Notes: generated from the sequence alone by a model not told the origin. Shown: positions 17,601 to 28,052, counted from the first letter of the stretch. The stretch: 64,000 bases of DNA from CAWGJF01 sp963822905 (GCA_963822905.1 CAWGJF010000002.1:620001-684000), one strand, 5' to 3'. Made by a program: numbers and translations.

Positions 17601-19301
17601 CTAAATACTGATGTCCACAAAATTATTCTTACTCCTACTGGGAGTCTATCTGAAGTTGCAGGACAGCCTGTTGTGGGAACAATAACAACAACAAGAAATG
17701 TTACAGCAACATCCGGGACGGAATCATTTGGTAATATTGGGACAGATATTTTATTAAATGGAGTTGCTCCAGGTAGTACAACTATTACCAGGAAAACCGG
17801 AACAACATCCAGCGGAAATGGTCACAATTCAATTAAAAGATATTTTGATATCACACCTACAATAAATACAAATTTAAATGCCGGGTTCGTTTTTCATTAT
17901 GATTCGTCTGAACTAAACGGACAGAATTCAAATCAACTCGAGATGTATAAATCAATTGATAATGGAAGCACCTGGAATAATTATGGCGGTAATGTTAATA
18001 CAACTTTGAAAACTATCAGCCTGTCTGGTGTGAATGATTTTTCCAGGTGGACTGCTTCCGATATAAGTAACAGTCTTGGTAATACACCAATACCTGTAAC
18101 AACTTCAATAAACCCGACATCGAAAACAGTAGGAGACCCTGCATTTATTCTGACAGTAAGTGGAAATAATTTTGTTAATGGAAAATCAACGGTTCGTTTT
18201 AATGGAAGCGACAGGACAACCACTTATGTTAGCAGTACAGAATTAACAGCTTCAATTCCTGTCAGCGATTTGTTGATTCCTGGTTCATTTCCAATAACAA
18301 TATTTAATGCCGGTGGTGGTGGAGTATCTAATGCACAAACATTTATAGTACATTCTTTACCTCCGGCTGTTGTCAGAGTTGAAACAGCTCCAGATGGATC
18401 AGGTACTATAGTTCCTTCTCAATCTCTTGGTTCAGGTTCATCAATAACCGTGTATGCAGTTACTAGAGATAGTTTGAATAATTTTCTTGACAATGTTGCT
18501 GCTGATGTATGGAGTTTGCAAAACATTACCGGTGGAGTGATTAGTGGTGATCTTGTAGCTTCCCAGGATAATAAAAGTGCAGTGTTAACCGGGCATTTAG
18601 TTGGTAGCGCAAATATAAAATCGACATTCGGATCATTGCCGGTAACTTCATCTGGTACAATTACTGTAATCCCGGGTGTTGCTGCTAAGATAAGAGTTGA
18701 GACTGCCTCTGACGGTTCAGGGATTATAGTTCCTGATGATACCTTAAATTCTGGTTCCTCAATAACTGTATATTCCATTACCAGGGATAATCTTGATAAT
18801 TTTATTGCCAATGATGCGGCAGAATCATGGAGTCTGCAAAATATTACCGGAGGAGTGGTTGCCGGTGATCTTATTCCGGCAGTTGATAATAAAAGCGCAG
18901 TGTTCACAGCACATTTTGCAGGTAGTGCTAATATCATGGCTACATCCGGCAGTTTAGCTCCATTTATGTCAGGTACAATTACGGTAACTTCTATCACAAT
19001 GGTAGAAGATCAAAATCAACCTCATGCATATGATTTAATGCAAAACTATCCAAACCCATTTAATCCAAGTACAAAAATAAATTTCAATCTTGCTACCGAT
19101 TCAAGAGTTAGCCTGAAGATATTTAATATTTTGGGTCAGGAAGTTCAAACTTTGATAAATGGAAATCTAATAGCAGGTAGACATGAAATTGATTTCAATG
19201 CAAGTTCATTGAACAGTGGTGTATATCTTTACAGGATAGAAGCAACAGGTTCAGATGGAAACAAGTTTGTTGATGTTAAAAAGATGATCTTAACCAAATA
19301 A
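14685..19301 (+). CDS. Giant secreted beta-helix-type surface protein with T9SS sorting domain
   Basis: This 1538-residue protein starts with a signal peptide (YFQ-x-FIILILSFSIKTFAA). A G8-like opening follows (WSSSSTWGNNTPPTSGDVVII). Then ~1000 residues of low-complexity Gly/Thr/Asn/Ser repeats contain many NNLTLSG, TLNGS and GNFT-like strands, suggesting a long beta-helix. A block SIKRYFDITP is also seen. An IPT/TIG-like domain (NPTSKTVGD...VSGNNFVNG) precedes two 106-residue tandem Ig-like repeats, and the end is a T9SS type A domain (QNYPNPFNPSTK). GGGG lies 8 bases before the ATG. It is probably an adhesin or matrix protein; no enzymatic motif is visible. A strong terminator follows. Confidence 0.85.
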   Translation: MLKYHFYFQLFIILILSFSIKTFAATRTTSQSGSWSSSSTWGNNTPPTSGDVVIINGDFIVTLDIPNAACLSIQIGGSALGQGTGTLVFTSGSQVIVSGAVSIGPVNNNGTAGSVDMSAGGTLTCEAIVDGRLGTWTAGTGTIEFTATNTIPNDNNIIFNNLLMSGGTTTISRNTDVLGELTINSGAALDGETHTLTVSGDWTNNGTFTGNTGTVIFNKNGNQAIAGTGLNNFNLVKVDLGTSINNILEVTSTHFNAPDAFLTIVNGTFKMSGAFTFSNSFFVGPIYNIQPTSGFWLNNPNVTVTAQAGAVSVRGLLRLTQGTYNIGTGVDNSLVYVTGSSIIIEGGEMHIAGQLTRNNATQTTSYTQSGGILSVVEQGSTDPVFAGFDLGVVGSSFNTSGGTIIIRNATSAPADFVNVSSITTVTGGILQIGDAGTIGSQTIRINTSRPIGNLLVFNATAQLISSSLNIVGDVTVQPGKILSANGLNLTLGGDWIDNGTFTSGGNTVTFNGSGAEAITRTSGETFTNLIINKTGGTLSLNNSVTVNNSFGLTQGTLAIGNNILTLDGTVTGGGILTSELTGTVNYNQGSNGQNVLSGNYGNLVFNDFNKTLASTGSIGISSTFTTGTATGHTVTGSTIDFNGGSQNIPAFTYNNLTLSGSGTKTGSGIMTVEGNLINNSGIIFTGTTTLNLNGAVHTNDGTVSTGTLSIGSGAVLTNNGTTTSGSALSGAGTFTQGSLGILNIDGTVTITTLNASSSGNTVNYTGSGQTIKPVTYYDLTLSGTGTPVITGLSTINGNFTLAGTVSTTATTGINIGGNFTISSGTSFNAATFSHFLSGNLSNTGSFTAGTSTLTLNGSTSQSISGAAFNNLSIANSAGVLMQADETISGILALTNGALSIGAHTLNLNGNVSITAGSLAGGTTSNIVVSGITGAGINLPAVTLNNLTLNRANGGTLSGDVTINGTITISNGTLNTDVHKIILTPTGSLSEVAGQPVVGTITTTRNVTATSGTESFGNIGTDILLNGVAPGSTTITRKTGTTSSGNGHNSIKRYFDITPTINTNLNAGFVFHYDSSELNGQNSNQLEMYKSIDNGSTWNNYGGNVNTTLKTISLSGVNDFSRWTASDISNSLGNTPIPVTTSINPTSKTVGDPAFILTVSGNNFVNGKSTVRFNGSDRTTTYVSSTELTASIPVSDLLIPGSFPITIFNAGGGGVSNAQTFIVHSLPPAVVRVETAPDGSGTIVPSQSLGSGSSITVYAVTRDSLNNFLDNVAADVWSLQNITGGVISGDLVASQDNKSAVLTGHLVGSANIKSTFGSLPVTSSGTITVIPGVAAKIRVETASDGSGIIVPDDTLNSGSSITVYSITRDNLDNFIANDAAESWSLQNITGGVVAGDLIPAVDNKSAVFTAHFAGSANIMATSGSLAPFMSGTITVTSITMVEDQNQPHAYDLMQNYPNPFNPSTKINFNLATDSRVSLKIFNILGQEVQTLINGNLIAGRHEIDFNASSLNSGVYLYRIEATGSDGNKFVDVKKMILTK
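18375..19010 (+). repeat. Two tandem 318-bp (106-codon) repeats in the giant cargo gene
   Basis: The segment starting AGAGTTGAAAC at 18375 recurs at 18693, exactly 318 bases later. Matching protein landmarks are RVETAPDGSG / RVETASDGSG, SSITVYAVTRD / SSITVYSITRD and WSLQNITGG in both. The copies have diverged but stay in frame, so this is an old domain duplication (Ig-like, invasin-type fold suspected). Confidence 0.85.
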
Positions 19302-19323
19302 GTATAATATTTGCCTAAACTTG

Positions 19324-19358
19324 AAAAGCCGATCCGGAAATGGGGTCGGCTTTTTTTT
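19324..19358 (+). terminator. Rho-independent terminator
   Basis: GCCGATCC (19328-19335) pairs with GGGTCGGC (19343-19350), with one G-T wobble. The stem is extended by AAAA/TTTT and followed by eight T. It lies 22 bases past the stop of the giant cargo gene. Confidence 0.9.
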
Positions 19359-19563
19359 ATAAGAAGAAAAATACATTACCTGGTTAGCAAAATTATTTTA
19401 ATCATTGATTGGACTTAATTCTATCTTTAGAAAAGAGTTGCTCTTCCCTGTAATCTATCAGTAAAATTAATGAAGCTATATTTAAGAACAACATCAATAT
19501 ATTTTGTAAATTAGATAAGCTTAAAATTTAACAACTTCCAAAATCCAAATTTGGAGAAGTAAT

Positions 19564-21585
19564 ATGAATGACATATTTACAAACAATACTTTTAATAAAG
19601 TTATCCATTTAGTTTACTTCATGTTTATAGTTTTTCTTATCTCACCAATTCTGATTTTCTCACAAACAAACATAGAAAAGAAAAATAATCAGCATGATCC
19701 AACTCTGCATCATGAAGTGAAGGGTGATGATTATGTTCCTGTTTCAAGGGAAAGTCAGGGAAGATCGCCCGCATATAAATATTCTATGAGCGGCATTACT
19801 ACTGTTCAGGTTAATGTAGATGTGAACGGACAAAACATAGTCGGTGATGCGGCAAATGAACCTTCTATTGCTGTTGATCCAAATAATCCGAATAAAATAA
19901 CTATTGGTTGGAGACAGTTTGATACCGTTACCAATAATTTCAGACAGGCAGGCTATGGATATACGACTGATGGAGGACAGACCTGGACGTTCCCCGGTGT
20001 AATACAACCTGGTTTTTTCCGGTCAGATCCTGTGCTTGATTACGATGTTGATGGAAATATTTATTATAACAGTTTGACAAACGACCCGGATTATTTTTGT
20101 AAAGTATTTAAATCAAGCAATGGAGGACAATCCTGGGATGGCGGCACTGATGCACACGGTGGAGATAAACAATGGATGACTATTGATAAGACTAATGGTC
20201 CGGGTAACGGTCATATTTATGCTTTCTGGACCAGTTTCTTTAGTACATGTTATCCTGGTTTTTTTACTCGTTCGACTGATGGCGGCGGGAGTTTTGAAAA
20301 TTGTATTACAATCCCAAATGATCCTTCCTGGGGTACTCTAATGGTTGCTCCTAACGGTAATCTTTATATCGGTGCATCCGGCTCGTTTAATTTCGTCGTT
20401 GCAAGATCATCAAATGCACAAATATCCGGACAACCGGTAGTATGGGATCAGACTACTAATGTAAGCCTTGATGGTTATATTACTTATGGTACAGGGCCAA
20501 ACCCTGATGGGTTGGGAGGACAAACATCAATAGCTATTGATACTTCAGGTGGTCCTTTTAATGGAAACATTTATTTATTGTGTTCGGTTGAAAGAATTTC
20601 TAATAACGATCCTTTAGATGTTATGTTTGCCCGAAGTACGAACGGAGGAACAAGTTTCAGTGCACCTGTTAGAGTTAATGATGATCTTGGTACTTCGGCC
20701 TATCAATGGTTTGGTACCATGTCAGTTGCTCCAACCGGACGAATTGATGTAGTGTGGCTGGATACACGTGATAATCCCGGGACTTATATTTCAGCATTAT
20801 ACTATTCTAATTCGACAGATGGTGGTTTAACCTGGTCACAAAATCAGAAGATGTCGGATTATTTCGACCCGCATTTAGGCTGGCCAAACCAGCAGAAGAT
20901 GGGGGATTATTTTCATATGGTATCCGACAACAACGGTGCACGTCTTGCATGGGCAGCAACGTTTAATAGTGAGCAGGATGTTTATTACAGTTATATCACC
21001 GATTCAACAACTGTCCCTGTTGAACTAATTTCCTTTTCTGCTTCTGTTGCGGCAAATACAGTAAATCTTAACTGGACAACAGCATCAGAATTAAATAACA
21101 ACGGATTTCAAATTGAAAGATTAGAAAATTACAAGAAAGAAGAATTACAAGGTTGGGAAAAAATAGGTTATGTAGAAGGAAACGGAACCACAACAGAAAC
21201 CACTTATTATTCTTATAAAGATAAAAATCTCTCACCGGGAAATTACAAGTACAGATTAAAACAAATAGATTTTGATGGCACATTTAAATTCTCAAATATT
21301 GTTGAAGTTGAAATTGCTCCATCAGAATTTTCACTTTCACAAAACTATCCCAACCCATTTAATCCTTCAACAAAAATCAGTTGGCAGTCACCAATTGGCA
21401 GTCAGCAGACTTTAAAAGTGTTTGACGTTCTTGGAAACGAGATTACTACTCTTGTAGATGAATATAAACCAGCAGGGAAATATGAAGTCGAATTCGATGC
21501 CAGCGGTTTACCAAGCGGAATTTATTTTTATCAATTAAAAGCCGGAACTTTTATTGAATTAAAGAAAATGATTTTGTTGAAATAA
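19564..21585 (+). CDS. Secreted sialidase-like propeller protein with T9SS sorting domain
   Basis: This 673-residue protein has an N-terminal membrane-like signal (VIHLVYFMFIVFLISPILIFSQ) and a short Lys/His-rich segment. A domain beginning NEPSIAVDPNNPNKITIGWRQ follows, with Asp-box units (TTDGGQTW, SSNGGQSW, STDGGGSF, STNGGTSF, STDGGLTW). This is the layout of exo-alpha-sialidase/BNR-like propellers, but the sialidase Arg triad could not be assigned, so enzymatic activity is open. The end is an FN3-like region and a T9SS type A domain (QNYPNPFNP, KKMILLK). GGAGAAG lies just before the ATG. It is monocistronic with its own terminator. Confidence 0.85.
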   Translation: MNDIFTNNTFNKVIHLVYFMFIVFLISPILIFSQTNIEKKNNQHDPTLHHEVKGDDYVPVSRESQGRSPAYKYSMSGITTVQVNVDVNGQNIVGDAANEPSIAVDPNNPNKITIGWRQFDTVTNNFRQAGYGYTTDGGQTWTFPGVIQPGFFRSDPVLDYDVDGNIYYNSLTNDPDYFCKVFKSSNGGQSWDGGTDAHGGDKQWMTIDKTNGPGNGHIYAFWTSFFSTCYPGFFTRSTDGGGSFENCITIPNDPSWGTLMVAPNGNLYIGASGSFNFVVARSSNAQISGQPVVWDQTTNVSLDGYITYGTGPNPDGLGGQTSIAIDTSGGPFNGNIYLLCSVERISNNDPLDVMFARSTNGGTSFSAPVRVNDDLGTSAYQWFGTMSVAPTGRIDVVWLDTRDNPGTYISALYYSNSTDGGLTWSQNQKMSDYFDPHLGWPNQQKMGDYFHMVSDNNGARLAWAATFNSEQDVYYSYITDSTTVPVELISFSASVAANTVNLNWTTASELNNNGFQIERLENYKKEELQGWEKIGYVEGNGTTTETTYYSYKDKNLSPGNYKYRLKQIDFDGTFKFSNIVEVEIAPSEFSLSQNYPNPFNPSTKISWQSPIGSQQTLKVFDVLGNEITTLVDEYKPAGKYEVEFDASGLPSGIYFYQLKAGTFIELKKMILLK

Positions 21586-21610
21586 AATTTATTTTTTATT
21601 GTAAAACACG

Positions 21611-21641
21611 AAACCCTTGCTTGAAACAGCAGGGGTTTTTT
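21611..21641 (+). terminator. Rho-independent terminator
   Basis: AAACCCTTGCT (21611-21621) pairs with AGCAGGGGTTT (21628-21638), with one wobble, followed by T6. It starts 26 bases after the stop of the propeller-protein gene. Confidence 0.88.
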
Positions 21642-21738
21642 ATTATTTAATCCAAATCAATCAAATGAAGTTTAATATCAAAAACATATTCCTTAATTTT
21701 ACCCTTCATTTTATTATCTACTCACATTATCTTTTACT

Positions 21739-23226
21739 ATGGAATTAAGAATAGTTGATGAAAAACCTAAATGCTTTTGTGGTGTTTTCGGGATATTCGG
21801 CTCACCATCTGCTTCACTTGAAACTTATTATGGATTACATGCTTTACAACATAGGGGACAGGAAGCCTGCGGGATTGTAACCCTTGACAAAAATAAAAAC
21901 GACAAACCTGTATTTCACATTCATAAAGGTGAGGGTCTGGTTACTGAAGTTTTTGATGACCAGGAAGTATTTAAAAATGCTTTAACCGGAACTGCAGCAA
22001 TAGGACATAACAGGTATTCAACCACGGGGTCATCACAATCCAGAAAAAATATTCAGCCGTTTATTGTTAATTACAGGAAGGGAAATCTTGCAATCGCTCA
22101 TAATGGAAATCTTACTAACGAAAGGGGTTTGCGTGAAGAATTGGTTAACGAGGGAGCGATATTTCAGACTACAACAGATACTGAAGTAATTTTACACCTG
22201 ATTGCCCGCAGCAGACTTGATAACCAGGTTGACCAGATAAAAGAAGCAATAAGAAAAATTGAAGGCGCATACAGTCTTGTGTTACTCACTGATGATAAAC
22301 TGATTGCAGCCCGTGATCCGAACGGATTCAGACCATTAGCAATTGGCAGACTTAATGAATCTTATATAATTGCCTCGGAATCATGTGCATTTGATTTACT
22401 CTCAGCTGAGTTTATCCGTGAAGTTGAGCCGGGTGAAATGATTGTGATTGATAACGAGGTGATTCAGACAAAAAAAATTAAGTCGTCCAGAATATTTGAT
22501 GAATCATCAGAAAAAAAACATTGTGTATTTGAATATATCTACTTCTCAAGACCAGATAGTTTTATATTCGGACACAACGTTGATAAGATGCGAAGAAGAT
22601 TAGGAAAGGCTTTAGCAAGAAATCATCCTGTTTATAATGAAGATGATAATAAGGTTATAGTTATCAGTGTTCCCGACAGCTCAAACACAACCGCTTTAGG
22701 TTACCAAACAGAACTGGAAAAACTTGGAGTTGACTGCAAGCTTGAAATTGGATTAATAAGAAGCCATTATATTGGAAGAACTTTTATCCAGCCAGGACAA
22801 AGCAAAAGAGAAATTGGAGTCCGGATAAAATTCAATACAGTTAAAGGAGTGCTTGAAGGAAGAACCGTGATAATGGTGGATGATTCGATTGTCCGGGGTA
22901 CAACTTCAAAACAGCTTGTTAAATTGATTAGAGAAGCTAATCCCAAATCGATTCATTTCCGTGTTTCCTCTCCGCCAATTACTCATCCATGTTATTATGG
23001 AATGGATTTCCCGAGTAAGGATGAATTGATTGCACAACGATTCAACTCTGATGTAAAACAAATTGCAGAATATCTTGGTGTTGACAGTTTAGAATATCTT
23101 ACCATTGATGAAATGCTCGAAGCAGTATCAGAAGCCGGTAATGATAACTTTTGTCATGCATGTTTTTCCGGAAAATATCCAATTCCTATTGATATTAACT
23201 TTAAAAAGGAAATCTATGAAGTCTAA
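21739..23226 (+). CDS. purF: Amidophosphoribosyltransferase
   Basis: This 495-residue enzyme makes phosphoribosylamine from PRPP and glutamine, the first step of purine synthesis. After a 13-residue propeptide the nucleophile Cys14 starts the Ntn glutaminase domain (CGVFGIFG), with HRGQEACGI and NGNLTN as landmarks. The PRPP loop VIMVDDSIVRGTTS is at 377-390. Cys262, Cys418, Cys472 and Cys475 match the spacing of the 4Fe-4S ligands of the Bacillus-type enzyme, so an oxygen-sensitive Fe-S form with propeptide processing is expected. The next gene's ATG overlaps its end by 11 bases. No clear Shine-Dalgarno was seen. Confidence 0.97.
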   Translation: MELRIVDEKPKCFCGVFGIFGSPSASLETYYGLHALQHRGQEACGIVTLDKNKNDKPVFHIHKGEGLVTEVFDDQEVFKNALTGTAAIGHNRYSTTGSSQSRKNIQPFIVNYRKGNLAIAHNGNLTNERGLREELVNEGAIFQTTTDTEVILHLIARSRLDNQVDQIKEAIRKIEGAYSLVLLTDDKLIAARDPNGFRPLAIGRLNESYIIASESCAFDLLSAEFIREVEPGEMIVIDNEVIQTKKIKSSRIFDESSEKKHCVFEYIYFSRPDSFIFGHNVDKMRRRLGKALARNHPVYNEDDNKVIVISVPDSSNTTALGYQTELEKLGVDCKLEIGLIRSHYIGRTFIQPGQSKREIGVRIKFNTVKGVLEGRTVIMVDDSIVRGTTSKQLVKLIREANPKSIHFRVSSPPITHPCYYGMDFPSKDELIAQRFNSDVKQIAEYLGVDSLEYLTIDEMLEAVSEAGNDNFCHACFSGKYPIPIDINFKKEIYEV

Positions 23227-26200
23227 GCTGTCTGTGTTCTTTTTACTGCTGCTCATTGTAATCCCATCTATGATGGCGCAAACAACATACTTCATTAAAT
23301 ACAAAGATCATGTTCCGAAAGTTGAAATAGAAAATCAAAATAGCAAGTAACTCGTTTCTTCCACCAAATTCCAATTTCAGCATTAGTGCAAATGTGAAGT
23401 CGGTGAATCATCTTGCAAAAGGATTGGCTAAAGGATGACGAAGTACTCGGAAGAATAATAAAAATTAAATTTGATAAAGATGTTGACGAAACTTCATTTT
23501 TAAGTCTTAAAAGTGCCGATCCAACCATTGAGTATATAGAACCATCTCATTCATTCCAGATGGATTTTATCCCGAATGACAGCCTTGTTGATCAGCAATG
23601 GGCATTGAGTAAAATTCAGGCTTTCAATGCCTGGGATGTTACAACCGGATCAGATACTGTTCTTCTTGCAATAATAGATACTGGAATTGAATTATTTTCA
23701 TCCTGATCTTAAAAATAAAATTTATTATAATCCTGGTGAAAACGGAATCGATAACCAGGGAAACGACAAAAAAAATAATGGGATAGATGATGACAATAAC
23801 GGCTTTATTGATGACTATATGGGCTGGGATTTTGTTGACAGGGTTGGTTTTCCTTTTGATACGACTGGTGGAGACGAACTTGATTGGGATAATTATCCCT
23901 ATGATCCTAATCGTGGCAATTTTGGATTTCACGGTACATTTGTAGCAGGTATTGCAGGTGCGGAAACAAATAATATTTCAGGTGATTGCTGGTGTTGCAC
24001 CTGATGATAAAACTGTTAAATTAAGATGCTTTTGATAAAGATGGTTATGGCGAAGAAGATGATGCAGCAGCTGCTATTTTATATGCAGTGCATATGGGGG
24101 CTAAAGTTATTAGTATGAGTTGGGGTGATTATTCATTTTCTTATGTGCTCAGAGATGTAATTAGTTATGCATATTCAAAAAATGTAGTGTTAGTTGGAAG
24201 TGCTGGAAATTCAAATTCTTCTGATCCACACTATCCTTCAGGTTATAGTGAAGTTATTTGTGTGGGAAATTCTACTGAGAATGATTATAGGTCTTCAGAT
24301 TCCAATTTCGGCTCGACTCTTGATTTAATGGCTCCCGGATCCTCAATACTATCCACTGATATGGAAGGTGGTTATAGATTTGCGGGAGGTACCTCAGCTG
24401 CTACACCGCATGTTGCCGCAACAGCAGCATTAATCCTATCGCTTCAGAATTTTACGAACGAAGAAGTTAAGCAGATTATTAAATCAACTACAGATGATAT
24501 TGAAGAACCGGGTTGGGATATTCGGAGCGGGGCAGGGCGGCTAAATACTTATAAAGCTGTTACAACCTTAGCTCCTTCCATAATTAAATTTAATACTCCA
24601 TACCAGGATTATTCAACCTTTGAAGATCAATTAAACGTCAACGTTACTGTTTTATCTGCTTCGTTCTCATCATATAGTTTATTTGTTGGTGCAGGATTTA
24701 ATCCTGATACCTGGACGACTTTAATCTCGTCCAGCTCACGACAGGTGTCGAATGAGGATATTTATAATTTAGATCTTACTTCAATGCCTGATAATGTTTA
24801 TTGTATGAGGTTAGTGGTAAATTTAACGAATGGTCGTACTTTAGAGGAAAGAGTAAATTTCCATATAATCAGAACACCACCTAAAGTGATAGAAGTAGCT
24901 GATGGTCCTCTTTATTATGGAAACCAATCAACAATTGCCGGGGAATTCTTCACAGACCAGGTATGTGTGATGAAAATGTACTACAGGAAATATGGTGAAA
25001 CAACTTTTAATTTTGTGACACTTGATGGATTTAATACAAACAACCAATTCGTAAAACAGGAACACTGGGGATTTATACCTAAAGAAATTGTACAGCCAAA
25101 TACACTTTATGAAGTATATTTTGAAGCTGAGAACCTTGTTGGTTTGAAAACAACTGTTCTTGACACTTTAAATAATTTGGATTACTACCGGTTTCTAACA
25201 GAACAACCTCCATCTGTTTCAACCTACGACGAGAAATCGTTTAGACTTCCGAAAGGTACGTTACTTTCATTCCCGGTTAATTTTTTATCAAATAATAATA
25301 ATGAGGTCTTTTTACAAGCTTATTATGAAACTCCCGAACTTATTTTTGGTCTATATAAGTATGAGAACAACTCATTTGTTAAAGTCGATTCAATATATAA
25401 TAAATATCCTAAATCATTCGGTGACTTTAACAATAACGGATTAAAAGATTTAATCAGTACGTCTCGTCAGAATATTATTTTGGATGAACAACTCACAGCT
25501 AATTCCTTTGATTCATTAGTAACTAAGTACACAGATGCTGATTCTAATAACCCATTAATTGTCGAAGATCTGAATTCGAATGGAGATTATGAATTACTTA
25601 CTTTAACTAACGGTGACAGGCTTATTAAGTGGGATATAAACAGTGATTTAACAATTTCAAATGCAAATACATTTTATACAAAATCAGATACATTAGACAT
25701 TGAACCTGGATATGAATTCAGTAATTATCCTTCAACAAATGTAGAAGTTGCAGATGTCGATAATGATGGCAAAAAAGAAATATGGTTTCTGGATGATGAT
25801 GGTGATTTGAAAAGCTTTGTAGTGCAGCCGTCAGGACAGCTAACGAGGGGAAACAGCTTTATTACTCAAGGATTAATTACCCGGAATCCGAATATTTTTT
25901 CGATAGGGGATTATAATGGCGATGGTATAAAAGATTTTGCGGTTCTATATCAAACTAATTCGATTGCTCCCACTTTCCTTTTACTAATATTTACTTACAG
26001 GAATAATGATTTTCAAATTATAACCCAAAAGGTATTCCTGGACCAGGCCGATGAATTTATAGGTTTCACTTTTAGTGAAGCTTATCAGTCTATAAAATTT
26101 GCTGATGTTGATTCGGATGGCAGCGATGAGCTAATAATTAATATCTTTCCATATAGTTATATCCTGGATTTTGACTTTGGGGAAAACAAATTCACCTTTT

Positions 26201-27485
26201 ATTTAGAAGGAACAAATACAGAAGGAGTTTATGCTAACGATTTGAATGGTAATGGGATGCTTGATGTTGCATTCCAGTTTAGTGATGGATATAAATTTTT
26301 TGAATTCGGGCCGCCTACACGTCCGGAAATTCCGACAATTCTAAATGCATTTAGTAATTCATCATTACAAACCGAATTAAGCTGGGTACAAAGCACAGAT
26401 AAATACTATATCTACCGCGGTTCTACTTCTGATAATCTTCAGCTATACGATTCTATTTCCACTAATTCATATATTGATAATAATGTTTCTGAATTGAACA
26501 CTTATTACTACGCAATACAGTCGTATGATCAGTTCTTACCGGACCCTTACTCAAAATTATCATCGCCTGTTGAAATCTTTATTCACAGGCCTGCAACTGT
26601 CGATACTGTTTATGCAAGCTCTAATAGAAGTGTAATTGTTCATTTTACAGAAAAGATGAACAATACAATTGAAAATCTTCAGGCATTTAAATTGAATAAT
26701 TCAATTTTCCCGAATTCGATTTCCCCGGCAAGTCAATATTCATACTTGCTTTCCTTTAATGGTGATTTGCCTGTTGGAACAAATCAACTGGTTATTTCTG
26801 ATCTGAAAGATTTGTATAACTCTCCAATCCAGACTGATACAATTTCATTCGAAGTAAGCCCGGATTCTATATCTTCGCAGTTTTTTATTTCGTCATTCGA
26901 AATTATCAATGCTTATGAAATAAAAATTGTATTCAACTTTGAAGTTGATGAAGTAACAGCTACAAATCCGGATAATTATATTTTTACACCTGATAATAAG
27001 GTCACCTCAGCAAAAATAGATGGGAATGATAACAAAATTGTTTATCTCAATCTCAAAGGACAAAAACCAGTTGGTTCCGTTGGAAGGGAATATGTTCTAC
27101 AATTAAAAAATATAAAATTCACCCGACCCCAACTGGAAACCTGGTCATTAATGAAGGAGCTGGCAGTTATATTGTCCTTTCAACTTATGCTAAAGATTTA
27201 TCGGATATTTATGTTTATCCGAATCCTGCATCAACTTCAACAGGCAATGGAATGGCAACCTTTGCTAATTTACCGCAAAGGGTTAAAATTACTATCTGGT
27301 CACTAAATGGTAAAAAATTAAAAGAGCTTGAAGAAAACAATGGCGATGGGGGTGTTTCATTTGATCTTAAAGATGATAGGGGAGAATATCTGCCGAGTGG
27401 AGTTTATGTTTATAGGGCAGTGATGCTTGATAACCAGGATAAAGAAGGACAGGAAAAAATAGGCAAGTTTGCAGTTGTACGCTAA
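23216..27485 (+). pseudogene. Secreted subtilisin-like (S8) protease, broken by about six single-base frameshifts
   Basis: The start ATG (23216) overlaps the purF end, has AAAAAGGAAA before it, and encodes a signal peptide (LSVFFLLLLIVIPSMMAQ). Reading on needs frame changes near 23340, 23434, 23697, 23984, 24029 and 27118. The joined protein has an inhibitor-like propeptide and the catalytic Asp (AIIDTGIE), His (GFHGTFVAGI) and Ser (GGTSAATPHVAA). FG-GAP/VCBS-like repeats (DVDNDGKKEIW, GDYNGDGIKDF), an FN3 segment and a C-terminal T9SS-like domain (YVYPNPAS, SGVYVYRAV) follow. The first five shifts are all +1 and the last is -1. The long open run 24088-27306 argues for recent damage or assembly indels rather than old decay. 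Confidence 0.85.
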
Positions 27486-27491
27486 AGAAAG

Positions 27492-28052
27492 ATGAAAAAA
27501 GAATTTTTCTATGTTTCCAACCTGCTAAGTCTTTTCCGGATGATGCTGGCTATTCCTTTCTGGATATTAATCTCCCAAAATCATTTTGATGATAACCGCA
27601 TCCTGATCGGATCACTTTGTTTGTTTGCAGCTGTTACTGATATTCTTGATGGTTATCTTGCCAGGAAATTAAACCAGGTTAGTGAATTCGGAAAAATTAT
27701 TGATCCACTTGCAGATAAAGTTTGTGTTGGAATTCTGATTTTAAAACTTTTTCTGCTCGAACAGATACCATTGTATTATCTTGCAATCATTCTAGGTCGG
27801 GATTTATTAATCCTGATTGGAGGAGTTTTTACTTCAAATAAGCTTAAGAAAGTGATCCCTTCCAATTATACTGGCAAGGCAACTGTTATCACAATTTCAC
27901 TTGTCCTTCTGTTTATTATTTTCGGAATGGAAAAATCGAACTTGATTTTTATATTATTTTTCTATTCAAGTATTTTACTCTCATTTATTTCACTAGTTAG
28001 TTATACATTAAACGCTTACAAATTATTAACTGCAAAGAATGAACGTATTTAA
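27492..28052 (+). CDS. CDP-alcohol phosphatidyltransferase (PgsA-like)
   Basis: This 186-residue integral membrane protein carries the full CDP-alcohol phosphotransferase motif: Asp50, Asp53, Gly54, Ala57, Arg58, Gly67, Asp71 and Asp75 (D-x2-DG-x2-AR-x8-G-x3-D-x3-D). Several hydrophobic segments surround it. By length and the N-terminal FYVSNLLSLFRM it most resembles phosphatidylglycerophosphate synthase, which joins CDP-diacylglycerol and glycerol-3-phosphate; other head groups are not excluded. It starts six bases after the protease frame and overlaps ftsY by 14 bases, so it is part of an operon. Confidence 0.9.
   Translation: MKKEFFYVSNLLSLFRMMLAIPFWILISQNHFDDNRILIGSLCLFAAVTDILDGYLARKLNQVSEFGKIIDPLADKVCVGILILKLFLLEQIPLYYLAIILGRDLLILIGGVFTSNKLKKVIPSNYTGKATVITISLVLLFIIFGMEKSNLIFILFFYSSILLSFISLVSYTLNAYKLLTAKNERI

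Noticed and set aside
14708..18997. Several long antisense open frames under the giant cargo gene
   Set aside because: They mirror the low-complexity Thr/Asn/Gly codons of the sense gene and show Val/Pro-rich translations without start signals.
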